A stretch of DNA of 64,000 nucleotides from Isoetes taiwanensis (taxonomy: Eukaryota > Streptophyta > Lycopodiopsida > Isoetales > Isoetaceae): positions 62,001-126,000 of the forward strand of contig JAJEKV010000418.1 of assembly GCA_021234155.1 (NCBI GenBank). Direction: 5' to 3'. Below the pieces are notes generated by a model. That model was not told the origin of the DNA, did not search any database, and worked only from the letters and a program-made list of their open reading frames with translations. Position numbers and translations under genes: made by a program. Positions 1 to 11,090 of the stretch are shown piece after piece (position 1 is the stretch's first letter; each line of letters opens with the position of its first letter).

Positions 1-367
1 ACTACTAGTCACCAAAATGCAGGTTAATTTGGAGATGGTATTCTTTGTCTGTCGGAGCCAATAGTTGCTGTTTCAAATGCGACTGCAAGTGCGAACAATT
101 TCTTCTGCCTTTTGGGTTCTCTCTATCACGTCTTGAATCGCTCCAATTTGATAAGCAGATAAGTCTACTTCTATTTCTTGTTATTTCTGCCATTCTGGAA
201 GTGATGGAGCACTGGAAATGGAGAACTCTAATTGCATTCATCTTTGCCTGTTATATTTGATGCAGCTAGTCCATCTCAATCAGTGTATATCTCATTTCAG
301 TTCATTTATGTATTGCTATTTTTTAAGGCATTCGTTTCTATCCAAACAATACTTATTCGGATCTTAT
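1..367. other. No recognisable gene
   Basis: Short open frames run on both strands, but none has a protein motif I recognise and the composition looks intergenic. A partial or spliced exon at the left edge cannot be excluded because the window begins here. Confidence 0.5.
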
Positions 368-1210
368 AGCTTTATTTGAGCCATTTAAAGTGCGAATTTG
401 AGAAATATTCTCCTAAGTGCTTTTGTAGAACATTCCTTAAGCTCTCCAATGAATGCTCATGCATAAAAAACAGAGGTTTCGTTTTGGAGTTATGTGCCTT
501 TTATACTCTGCTATGAAACAGGACAACAAGTGCATTTTGGCATTTTTGACATCTTTACAAACAGAATTTGGAAATTTTATGCCTAGGATTATCTTTAGAT
601 TTTCTTGAAGGGTCTTTAACGAATGCTCTTGCTGGAAAATCTGAGTTTTGGTTTGCAAGTTATGCCCAAAAACGGTTCTATCTCATATAGTTCTATGAGG
701 TATTATTAGAAAGTGTTAAGGAAGATCTGAAGAGTATAATAAAAAAGAAGAGCATGGATATGGCAGTGAACACAAATAGCATCATCTATAGAGCTTTATT
801 TGAGCCATTTAAAGTGTGAATTTGAGAAATGTTCTCCTAAGTGCTTAGAACATTCCTTAAGCTCTCCAATGAATGCTCATGCATAAAAAACAGAGGTTTC
901 GTTTTGGAGTTGTGCCTTTTATACTCTGCTGTAAAACTAGGACAGCAAGTTCATTTTGGCATTTTTGACGTCTTTACAAACAGAATTTGGAAATTTTATG
1001 CCTAGGATTACATTTAGATCTTCTTGAAGGGTCTTTAACGAATGCTCTTGCCGGAAAATCCAAGTTTTAGTTTGCAAGTTATGCCCGAAAACGATTCTAT
1101 CTCGTATAGTTCTATGAGGTAATATTAGAAAGTGTTAAGGAAGATCTGAAGAGTATAATAAAAAAGAAGAGCATGGATATGGCAGTGAACACAAATAGCA
1201 TCATCTATAG
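368..1210. repeat. Two-copy tandem direct repeat, period about 424 bases
   Basis: Copy 1 covers 368-791 and copy 2 covers 792-1210. Both begin agctttatttgagccattt and end with the block atagcatcatctatag. They differ by scattered substitutions and by a 4-5 base deletion in copy 2 shortly after the start. The unit has no coding capacity I can recognise. The high similarity suggests a fairly recent local duplication. Confidence 0.9.
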
Positions 1211-2229
1211 AGCATCAAATGATGTGTCATATTGTAAATGCCATTCCTCTTGAGAGGCATGCTTGAAACCCAAGTGAAAATTGCCAAATCGCATTCTCCT
1301 CAATATTTGTGATCACTCATGTACAGCTCTGCAGTATTATTCACCTATATACAGCCACATAATGCGCATATTTATCTATAAGATTTTGTCTAAGATTCGA
1401 GTTTGAATTTAAGCTTTTGTCTTGGAGTTCTTACTTTGCTGCACTCAAAGTGATAAGTTTCCATTCTTCTTGGCACAAACAGCTTAGGATTGTCCACTCG
1501 AAGGATTGACGATTTGATTTCTTGAGTTCCATAAAATGTTGTGCCAAACTATGATATAATATGATCGAGTTGTCGCTTTACTGTACTGGAAGCAATAAAG
1601 TTGTCATCCCAATGGCGGTTCACACTTGATAGCTAGAGGTAGATAATGTTCGTTTTCAACATTCTTCTGCTGAATGCATTACTCATATTGTGGAATGAAG
1701 CTAGCTTTAGACGTTGTCAGGATATTAGTGAGCCATCTATGATGGAACGTTTATGTTTAAAATCTGGTGAATTTGATATTTTAGATTGGTTACAGACTTG
1801 CTTTCGTTTTCAGGTGTTTTATCTCGCATTGCTGGAACTGCCCTTGCAAACTCATGGCAAGTATGGAATGGCAGATTATGCAATTGGCATTCCCAATGAG
1901 TTCTCGTGGACAACCATGACATCAGTGTTGGAAAATAGGCCATTCAAGTACTTCACCAAATGCACGTTGCAAATTTCAGCCAACAATTGAAAGCGTGTAC
2001 GCATGAAACATGAAGTTTACATTCATGTTTGTGTTGTTAAAAGTGAGTTAGCAAGTAATATTGTGAGAACAACTCAATTTAGCATGGCCCTCTAACATGG
2101 TGCGATAATTGTGGAACATTGGGATCTACAAGGAGTCCCAAGAAGATGCATTATTTCTTAGAATGCAATATCCCCTACGTTTAAATACATCTTTGAAGAG
2201 TCCAGCTTGACCATCTTAACAAGAAAGAA
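1211..2229. other. Unassigned sequence with one 114-codon frame
   Basis: A forward open frame runs from 1646 to 1990. A pyrimidine-rich stretch ending in a possible splice acceptor (ttttcag) lies near 1808-1814. The frame matches no domain I know. Nothing else in the stretch looks like a gene. Confidence 0.35.
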
Positions 2230-2432
2230 AATAAGATGAGAATGCTCACGTTGCACTATGGCTTAATGTGACATCCACAATACACAATCGATCCACAATG
2301 CATATCACCTTGATTAGGCAGCAATTCATACCTATGCAATAGGATGAGAATGGCCATGTGGCATTATGGCTTAATTCGCCATCCACAAAACACTATCGAC
2401 ACCTTGATTATGCAACAATTCATACCCATGCT
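2230..2432. repeat. Degenerate tandem duplication, period 108 bases
   Basis: Copy 1 is about 2230-2337 and copy 2 about 2338-2432. Shared blocks are gatgagaatg, tatggcttaat, accttgatta and caattcataccyatgc in the same order. Copy 2 lacks about a dozen bases in the middle. No coding signal is visible. Confidence 0.75.
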
Positions 2433-3250
2433 ATAAACTTTAGTATACTCTAATTTGCCAAGTGCATATGCATTCTTTGAAAAACATCTTTAGGAAGACA
2501 CATTTCTCACCTTATATCCCTATTGTTGGCTCCCCGGATGACTTTGGTCACACATCAAATGCTACTATCTAGAATCAGTCTTCCTCAACAAATGCTACTT
2601 TTCCATGCTCAACAAAGACATATTCTCGATCTTCCTTCTTCAACATGTGCTTGCATAGCTCGTCTACCCCCCTTCCCTTCTACAAACTCAATAACAATGT
2701 GTTCTCCCACATTGCTTCAACAAATGGTACTTTCTAGATTTCAACAATAACATGTACGCTCTTCCATGTGTGTGCATGCCTCACCTATGGCTCTACACTT
2801 GACCTATCACCACTCTCGAAGCACAATAATCATCTCGGATCCAAATCGGTTTAACATCACAATACCACCTTTTGTGTCAACTTTGCATTGACCCACTCCC
2901 ACCATGAGTTTCCAACTCCTCATTGATGATTTAAAAGTGGAAGCTCTAGAATAACTTTTTCTTCCAAAATAATATTTGGCGAAAGCCAAGATTGCCACGC
3001 AGCAAAGCCGAACTTACATGGTACCATCTCATGATTGATATGAATGTGTAGAAGGATGTTAACAATTAGGCATTTCTTACGGATGGCTGAAGCTATTGCA
3101 ATACACTTATCAACAAAAGTAGGTGCCTATGTCCTATTTTGGTTAAGATGAGTAGTGCAATCTAAGTTTATAATGATGAGACTAGTTAATGCTTTGTAGT
3201 TTTTGGGTTGCCCCTAGGGGGCAAACCCTTGTTTATAATGGGCTTTTGGC
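2433..3250. other. No recognisable gene
   Basis: Only short unconvincing frames occur on either strand. A near-palindrome, ttgcccctagggggcaa, lies around 3213-3229. No promoter or RNA gene is recognised. Confidence 0.4.
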
Positions 3251-3287
3251 ATATCCTAGGTATATCTTTGGAATATACCTAGGATAT
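3251..3287. repeat. Perfect 15-base inverted repeat with 7-base loop
   Basis: The arms 3251-3265 (atatcctaggtatat) and 3273-3287 are exact reverse complements around the loop ctttgga. The transcript would form a stable hairpin. It may be part of an old element terminus. No protein function is implied. Confidence 0.85.
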
Positions 3288-3477
3288 CTTTGTGGATCGC
3301 TCCAAACCTACTCTTACTGTAAACTCTCGATTCGCCATTGTTCTTTGCTGTTTGGTGGTGTGGGGGCCGAGTTAGCAAGCACCGCCAAGCATTAGAGCGA
3401 GGTCCATAAGCTGGTGTGGGAGGCGGTGTTGGAAGAAGGGGAATTGGAAGAATTTATCTCGGACTTGGCTTATCGGT

Positions 3478-5463
3478 TTGGTGCATGATTTGCACCCATC
3501 AAAAAGACTTGGATTCAGGTAAGCTCCTTCACTCTTTGATGATTCAAAGCGGCATATACGCTCTCTTCTTAGCCAACCATCTCATCCAGATCTTTTAATG
3601 GATTGAAGCGAATAATACATTAAACATGCTTTCAAATCCAGATCGTTATATATTCATGGAATGCAATTATTTATGCTCATGCCAAGCCCAAAGATGGTGA
3701 GAGTTGTTTTTACAGTTGTATCATGAAATGCAAATTGCAGGCATTTCCACAGACAAATTCATGTTTTTGGCTCTCTTGAGAGCTTGCAACAGCTTGCCTA
3801 GCATGTCGTTCATGGGCAAATATTTGGCACTTATCTCCAATATGACCTTGTTGTGGAAAATTCTTTGATTAATATGTATGCCAATGTGGGAACTCAGAAG
3901 AAGCAGAGAGGGCAGTCAACATTTCTAAAAGCCCCAATGTGATATCATGGAATGCAATAATTGCAGGATTTGCTCAGCATGATCAAGACCACCTTGCACT
4001 AAGTTGTTTTACACATCATGGAATGCAATAATTGATAATTGCAGGATTTTCTCGGCATGATCAAGGCCACCTTGCACTAAGTTGTTTTACATATGCAGCT
4101 TAATGGATCCATGAGCAGCCTGAATGGAGATGATATTTCCTATACCCCTGAGGTCAATATGGAAAATACACTTATTGATGTATATGCTGAATGGGGTAGC
4201 TTAAAGAAGGCAATCGGGGTCTTTAATAATTTGCAAAATAAAAAGGATGTAGTGTCTTGGGGAATAATGGTATCAGGATATGTTGAAAATGCTAAGGATA
4301 AATTGGCACTGGAATGTCTTGAGGGGATGCATAAAGAAGGAAAGAGCCCAATAATGTTACATTCATTATGACCTTGAAAGCATGTAACACGGTGGATTCT
4401 GAGAAGGGCAAGTGCATTTATGAACAGGTTAGTGTAGGCACCGGTCAGGCTTAGCAACCTGGAAGTACACTTGTTGACATGTATACTAATTGTGGGCACT
4501 TGCGGGGAGGCATATGGAGTCTTTTTTGATTAAAAACCGTAATGTTGTGTCATGGAACGCATAATGATTGCAGGATATGTTCAACATGAACAAGACCATT
4601 TTGCTTAGAGTCGTCAAAAGATGCAATATGATGGTATAAAGCGACAAAGTAACACACCTAAGTGTCACGAAAGCATGTGGGAGCATTGGTAGCATAGAGA
4701 AGTGCTCTTGCTTTCATGAAGGTATCATTGAGATTGGGCTATAATATGATAATGTTGTGGGGAATCTGTTTGTTGACATGTATGTCAAGTGTAAGAACAC
4801 GGGCGTGGTATATAAAGCTTTTCAAACATTGCCAAATAGAAACCTTATGACTTGGAATGCAATAATTCTTTGGATATGCTCAAAATGGCGAAGGCCTTCT
4901 TGCTTTGGATTGCTTTGAAAGCATGCAAAGGGAAGGCCGCAGATCAAATGAATACACGTTCTCAAGTATTTTAAAAGCAGCGGCAATGTAGCAGCAATAG
5001 ACCTAGGCAGGGGCATCCACAAGACCATCATTAGAAGTGGACTTTGGCCTTATGCTCATGTAGAAGACGCCCTTATTGATATGTATGCCAATTTTGGAGT
5101 TCTGTTAGAGGCATGTAAAGTCTTTGATAGAATGCATAACAAAAATCTAGTGTCATGGAATTCATGGATATGGTCAGCACAAGGAAGCTTGAATGGCAGT
5201 ACAGTGCTTTGAAGATATGTATCTATGTGGTCTTATTCCAAATGGGACAGCATATATGGTAGTATACTTACTGCATTTCTGTATTTGCTCAAATGCATTC
5301 CACTTCCCTTTGGTAAAGACGACCCCTATAGTTCACACGCATACAAACCAACAGGCATTACTAATGTGTCAAAAAATCGTTTCCATATTGGCTAAGACCG
5401 CACATTTGCTTGCACTGCCTATAACATGCTTTCAATGTCATTTGAAATCCCTCTTAAAACCTT
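3478..5463 (+). pseudogene. Pentatricopeptide-repeat (PPR) protein pseudogene
   Basis: Fragments of a PPR protein follow one another through all three forward frames. PPR proteins are helical-repeat RNA-binding factors, mostly acting on mitochondrial or plastid transcripts. The N-terminal part reads KDLDSGKLLHSLMIQSGI. The motif (N)VISWNAIIAG or similar recurs near 3935, 4250, 4540, 4850 and 5145. Recurrent LINMYA, LIDVYA, LVDMYT and LIDMYA helices are spaced about 300 bases apart, as expected for P-L-S type repeats of a plant-combinatorial PPR. A proline-asparagine-glycine-threonine segment near 5230 and a decayed tail to 5463 may be the start of the E region. There are many frameshifts and stops and no usable start, so the gene is dead. 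The repeat wording suggests the large PPR families of ferns and lycophytes; that is an inference. Confidence 0.85.
3944..4091 (+). repeat. Short tandem duplication inside the PPR pseudogene
   Basis: Segment 3944-4014 is repeated at 4015-4091. Both begin atcatggaatgcaataattg and end gcactaagttgttttaca. Copy 2 carries a 6-base insertion (ataatt). The duplication repeats one WNAI-type repeat segment, so it arose within the gene or after it died. Confidence 0.85.
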
Positions 5464-6293
5464 AACGCGGCATACACCTCATATCAAGTTACTACTTTAT
5501 TAAAACATGAGAATAAAAGAAAATAAAAATAAAAGTCTGAGATGTCTCGTTTGGCGGGCCTAAAAGGTATTGCAACCTTTGAGAATAGCATTTTAAAATG
5601 CAATGGTAATGGATGATTAGAACTAGAAGATGGTCTATTTGGACGGTTCTTTGCTATAACATTTGAAGCGACATAGGAGACTCAACTTCAAAACAGAGTT
5701 AGATTTAGGACTTCATGCGAACCAAGCATTGCTGTTGTATCTTAGCAAACATTCATAAGTTCTAACTTCACCTATGCAAGAACCTAGCAAGCTGCGCCGC
5801 CCGCCGTCAAACTCAAAGTCCATTTGGTAGTGGCGCATGGCAACAATCGAGAATAAAACCTAGACAACCAAAAAATAAAAGTTATACATCGGATAGAAGA
5901 TTGAAACAAGAACATTCCTCATATCAAACCAAAGGCGTGCGGATAGGCTAGACAAGTTCCAAACTACAAGAAAAGATAGTCCTTACTTGAATGTTTGTAT
6001 ATCTTTGCTACTTGAAATACATATTCTTCAATGACATTTCGTTTATACCACATTATACAAAATCGGCGATTGCCTATATCAAAAGTTTGAAAAGGCGGGG
6101 CCGGTTGTTAAAAAAGATTTATTATCCTAGATAGTAGAATGGCCACATAAGATGACATGAAATGAAATGGTTTTGAAAAGCCAAACTTTTACCCTTTGTA
6201 CCCTTTCTATTTGCTTAGCGTGCATTTTTTTACGCCTCTTTTAAATATGTGGCGAGCTATAAAGGTGAGCCAATTCGGTACGATATGCTAGGT
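5464..6293. other. No recognisable gene
   Basis: The stretch between the PPR pseudogene and LINE A is AT-rich with frequent stops on both strands. Its last bases supply the target site of LINE A. Confidence 0.5.
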
Positions 6294-6311
6294 GATTAAT
6301 TTCTGCATTAG
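6294..6311. repeat. Left target-site duplication of LINE A
   Basis: The 18 bases gattaatttctgcattag recur exactly at 19068-19085, directly after the poly(A) run that ends LINE A. A perfect long duplication next to a poly(A) tail is the hallmark of target-primed reverse transcription. Confidence 0.93.
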
Positions 6312-7405
6312 AAAAGGGGTAGGAATTAAAATGAGCGTTGGCGCCGGCCTTTGAGCATACGCTCTTGGGAGAACTCCTAGCCCGATGGATGAGGCTTTGC
6401 TAGAAATTTTGTTCTCCGTGGGGGGTGTCCATATCGATGGAATTTCAAGATTCAGTACTAATCATTGAGAATTTGATTAGAGAAGCAGTAGAATCGAATT
6501 CTAGGATAGGTTTCTGTAGATTAGCGTTCACTCTTTCTTTTCCGTGCATCCTTTGTTTTGACAGATCTGGTTCTCTACGAGTGGCAGCCCATAATTCCCA
6601 ACCTTATATCGGTCTTGGGAACAGATATGAGAGGAATTTGTTTATGATGAGCGTTCCATTGGAATTTGGAGCGGAACCAATTTATCGGTTAGTAGACCTT
6701 CTTGACCTCCGACCATCACAACATATCAAGAGACCTAGATGTGGTGGTGTGGAGATTCCTAGTTTCTAACTAGAATAGATCATCTTGGGCCCAATGTGGT
6801 CGATTAGGGCCTGTCAAAAGCAAGGGTCTTTTTAGGATCAATCTATTTGGGATTTTTCCACGAAGACGGTACATGGGTTTTTATGTCACATCTAGGGAAT
6901 TATCTTGGGGGACGCGGAAAGACATCAAGTGCAGCTTTCTTTGATTTTGGAAAATCGGGGTAAGAAAGTCGAGGTTACAGTCGGCCTTCTGGTAACGGTT
7001 ATTCCTTTATCTGTCTGCGGGGGAACGCAATTGAGGCGGAAGTCGAGACCGATGGCTAACACCAAAACAAAGGCTGGTGGCTCAACGAAGCTGGAGTATA
7101 GAGGAGGACGAAGAATGGGCAGATTTTACGGCTTGAGACCGAGGCGGGGATAAGGCTTGGGGTGTGCTTAAGGAAATTTACAGATGCTGGAGATAATCGG
7201 GGATCAACAAAAGGCAGTGGCTTTACTGCATGGGGGTAAATGAAGAGATAGGTATAGTGGCATGCAAGGGAGAAGGGGATTGATAAAAAGATTATATGGA
7301 CGGAAGGGCGAATGATAGGGGCTGGGTTTGGAACACATTCGGTTTTGTGCAAGAAATGGATAATACCCTCTATAAACTCATCCGGTGAAGACGGGGGCCA
7401 CTCTG
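6312..7405 (+). other. 5' part of LINE A (leader and probable start of ORF1)
   Basis: This lies between the left target-site duplication and the oligo-T end of LINE B. It contains modest open frames (6425-6769 and 6905-7153). The second includes a lysine/arginine-rich stretch that could be the basic N-terminus of ORF1. No domain is recognisable and stops occur, so the true start of ORF1 cannot be placed. The assignment rests on the target-site duplication alone. Confidence 0.55.
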
Positions 7406-7426
7406 TTTTTTTTTTTTTTTTTTTTT
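7406..7426 (-). other. Poly(A) tail of LINE B (T-run on plus strand)
   Basis: Twenty-one consecutive T on the plus strand follow cactctg and precede ggaataaaagcgag. Together with the minus-strand LINE coding sequence to its right, this marks the 3' end of LINE B. Confidence 0.9.
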
Positions 7427-8005
7427 GGAATAAAAGCGAGTTTGTATTCATTATAACATGAAATCTGAGATAGGAAAGGAGCTTAAAATCTCCTTTTTAA
7501 CATTAACATAAATAGTCTCCTGTATAGAGATCTCGGGTCCTAATATGTATATCAGCAAAAGATATAATAGCTAGATAGTTCTGAAAGCTTCAAATAGCAA
7601 GCGATGATCTTAATCTTCTCGGGACCAAATACTTACGCCCGGCTTGGATCAGATCTCAAGATCAAACTCCTCTATTTTGTTTCTGCCCAAAATCAAGGCG
7701 ATTCATCAAATCATGTATGGTGAGCATGGTGTTGTTCAAAAGGCTGATAGAAATTGCCTTCCTCGCCTTTTCTTTGCTCTGAAGCAGTTTTTAAAAAATA
7801 GGCTTGAGGGAGTTATCTTTGCCACCCATCCTCTTGTTTTGATGTTCTTCGTAAAGCCTTTGCCCTGACAATATACGTCTTGAGTGAAACTAATGTATCT
7901 CCAATCTCTACCCGACTCATTTCTTCATCTGGATTGAACACCCTGAAGGAGCCTTGAGCTCTCAGTTTGTTGAATTGTGCTGCAATATAACAGAAAAATA
8001 AATAG
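7427..8005 (-). other. 3' untranslated region of LINE B
   Basis: The sequence between the ORF2 stop at 8006-8008 and the poly(A) run carries only short frames with no known domain. It is where the 3' untranslated region of a minus-strand L1 element is expected. Confidence 0.7.
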
Positions 8006-9592
8006 TTAGATAAGAGGCCAAGGAGATGTTTTGGATGCCAATGATTCCAGACTATCGTCCCCATCCTGCAAGACTAATTTGAAAAGGTTAAAGAGACCCT
8101 TGAATGCACCAATTTTATCCCACATTCTGTCATATTCTAGACCTCTTTCTCTCCTATGGGCAATTGCAGTCTCAATCAGCTTTGCAATGAATTGTCCTTT
8201 TAACCAATTCAAGTTCGGAGGCATATTCTGCATGGTAACCCTGTTTCTGTGAAGCCAGATGCTCCATAAAGCTATGGATCTAATAGTGGCTGTGAATGGG
8301 TTGTTTTCATCTAGGAAATTTAGAAAGCTGCCACTTGTATTGCCCGGGGTTAAGCTGGTTAAATTCTGCACCCATGTCCAGAAAGGTAACAGCCACGGGC
8401 ACTGGAATATGTGTAATGGATTTTCTTCCTGCCCACAACCTGCACCACATGCTGCATCAATAATAGAATTATATTTTGAGGCTGCAACATTACAAGAGAG
8501 GCTTTGATTAAGGATAAGCCATCTGAAAATAATTATCTTCCTTGCACAATACTGTTTCCAGCCAGATCTAGCCATCCTGATAGCCAATTCTTCCTCACAT
8601 TGCCATTTATCAGAAATTTTCAGATTGGAGCTTTTAAGTAGCAAAGGGTATATTCTTGTAACCTTATAGCCTTCTTTACCTTTTACTGTCCATTTGGTTT
8701 GGAGCTCCCTTAGATCAGTTATCTCTTCTACTTTCTCCATAACTTTCCTGAAAATCTTCTTATCTGTCCCACTGTTGCCCAATGTTGTGCAGATTTCCTC
8801 CCAAGTTTTCCACCTATTATCAATCCTTAGATCCTCTAAAGTATGCACCCCTGCCAGGACCCATTTCTTATATCTCTGAGGATGCTTAAGAGCCAGACAG
8901 CCGTCTCGAGTGTTGGTGAAGCCCATATGCCAGAAAAAGTGAAGATCTGGACATTGCATATTGTTCTCGCTTTCTCTGAAAACCAGAGAGACCTGACTCC
9001 ATGCATTGAAGATTCTTCTCATCACCTGTGAGGTGTTTGGGGCCATTTGAAATTGGATGAATGCTGATTCAGGAAGCTGATGGGGTATATTTTTACCCGC
9101 TGGTAGCGACTGTTCAAGCCAGTATCTTATGAAAACCATAGCAGGTGATTTAGACCCATTAATTGCCCTCCAGACTAACTTAGCTGCTAGAGCTTGAGCC
9201 TGTTGAAAGAGGTCTTTGCAACCTAGTCCTCCCTCCTTCTTGGATCTGACCAGATTATGCCAGGCCACCTTATGATGTTTGTTCCAGATAAAATTTCGAA
9301 CTGCTGTTTCAATTTCCTTGTATGAGCCCTTATCAGCAATTATTGCAGACGAGAAGTAGACATGAGTGGCCATGATGACAGAGTTTGCTATTTCAATTCT
9401 GCCAGCCAAAGAAAGGGTAGAAGGATATTGGGTTAGTTTCCTTTTAATCCTGTTTACAATGCCTGCCCAAAGCCCGTGCATATTCATATCAGCTGCAAGA
9501 GGGAGTCCCAAAAGCTTGGTAGCAGTTCCTTTGGCCAAACATTGTATACCTTCAATGATCTTATCATCTGTGTCCCTGGAGGAAATCAACAA
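8006..9592 (-). pseudogene. LINE B ORF2, C-terminal half (thumb/connection and zinc-binding domain)
   Basis: This open frame of about 528 codons has no start of its own; it is the 3' half of ORF2. It opens with the end of the palm (LLISSRDTDD), followed by KLLGLPLAADMN, the usual KYLGLPL block. Next come the thumb/connection region (SLAGRIEIANSV, FIWNKHHKVAWHNL, KKEGGLGCKDL) and a reverse-transcriptase zinc-binding region (FRWLILNQSLSCN, then CGAGCGQEENPLHIFQCPW) around codons 360-400. No RNase H domain follows. The rest of ORF2 lies inverted at 11087-13317. The long intact frame shows that this half has suffered little. Confidence 0.9.
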
Positions 9593-11090
9593 CGATGGAA
9601 AGAAAGAACTCAGGGTAAAAAAACATTACGAATCATGTTTTACATTAAGGATAGGCTTGGTTTTTTCGGATCCAAGGCCCTTATAGGATGTGTGAGGCAT
9701 GAAGGGGTTAGACTTGCACAAATGAAGATGGAGTTGGAGAATATGAACAGGGAAATCAGAATCAACAAGATTTACTGGCTTGAATTTCCATATTTTATGG
9801 TTGAATGTGCAAGTGAAAAAACTGCAAATCTCCTTCTCAGACAAGGGACAATAGCCAAGGCAAACACTCAGTTCTTCTTTCAGAAATGGAGCCCTGTTTT
9901 TGATTCACAGAATCCGCCCAAGCTGCATCACCGGCTTGGACTTGCGTGGGGGTTGAACCCAGTTTATTGGAATGAAGAAATCTTTAAAAACCTTTTTAAA
10001 GATGTTGGGGAATACATTGGAGTTGAGAATGTACCTGAAAAAGCCCCACAGATGCGGGTTGATTGGACCTACATAAAAAGAAATTCCAAGGCTGCATCAA
10101 TTCACATTGGATTTCTTTGGGACAAGCAAACAGCTCAAAGTACAATGGTCAGGGCTTCCAATACCATGTAGCATCTGTGGGTTAAGGCTGCATGGGGGGG
10201 GAGTCTGCATGGGTACAGATAGACCCAAACAGATAACTTCTGCAGCAATAAAGGAGCCCATTGGAGGAGAATGGATTACTCCAAGTCTGAAGATGAAAGA
10301 TAAAAAAATAAAGAGCAACATCAATGGAAGTGTAAAAAGGAAAAGGAAGCAGCAAAAGAAACGGGAATTGGAGATGGACAAAAAAAAGGAAAATAAAGAA
10401 TGGGTCAAAAGAGTTTATGGAGAGGTGAGAAAAGAAGTATCTCAGGAAGTGAGGGTTCTCAATAAACCTCCACTGCAGAAAATGAAGAAACCAATAGAGG
10501 AGAAATCTACACATCCAAAGGCTGCTGAGACCCCTGCTCAGTTACTCAGGAAAAAGAATGTGATCATTGTGGAACCCCTAGAACCGGTCCCAGTTTCGGA
10601 TTCTGACACTGATGAAGATCTGCCCAGCAGTGGCATGTATGTAGGCGAGTGTTCGAAGTTTTTTGAAGTATCACCTCTGCTTGGTCAGAAGCTATTCCAT
10701 CCACAGAAGGTTGATGATAAGGATCCAGATGCTGTGCTAGAAACTCAAGGGGTTTCAGATCCAGTGAAACTGAGGCGAGAAATTCAGCAAGGTTCAAATC
10801 CAGAGGATTCAAGGACTGAAGACCCCATATTACAGTCCACTCCAACTCGGAGTGAGACACACAATGATCAGCCCTCAACATTGGGGCTGAACGAAAAAGA
10901 AGTGAAAGAACACCCAACTCAGATTCTGCCTACTCCAGGCAAAGAGTTGGGTTTTTTTTCCCCATCACAGGAGTTCACTGAAACCTTTTATACTCCAGCA
11001 CCAGGTACGGGCACAAAACTGAAGAACAGAAGACAATTCAACTTCTTTGAAGACGGTCCGGCCAATCATACTCGAACAAGATCCCAATGA
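9593..11090 (+). pseudogene. LINE B ORF1 (DUF4283-type RNA-binding protein with CCHC knuckle)
   Basis: Plant L1 ORF1 proteins bind the element RNA. The first part, to about 10171, includes KWSPVFD followed by a WNEEIFKNLFKDVGE block, typical of DUF4283. Near 10120 the reading frame shifts and continues to the stop at 11088-11090. The second part has CSICGLRLHGGGVC (C-x2-C-x4-H-x4-C, a zinc knuckle) at about 10159-10200. A strongly basic stretch (10290-10400) and an acidic, low-complexity tail follow. The 5' end is missing because it is cut by the internal inversion junction near 9593. The stop of ORF1 overlaps the start of ORF2 (11087), the same style as LINE A. Confidence 0.83.
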
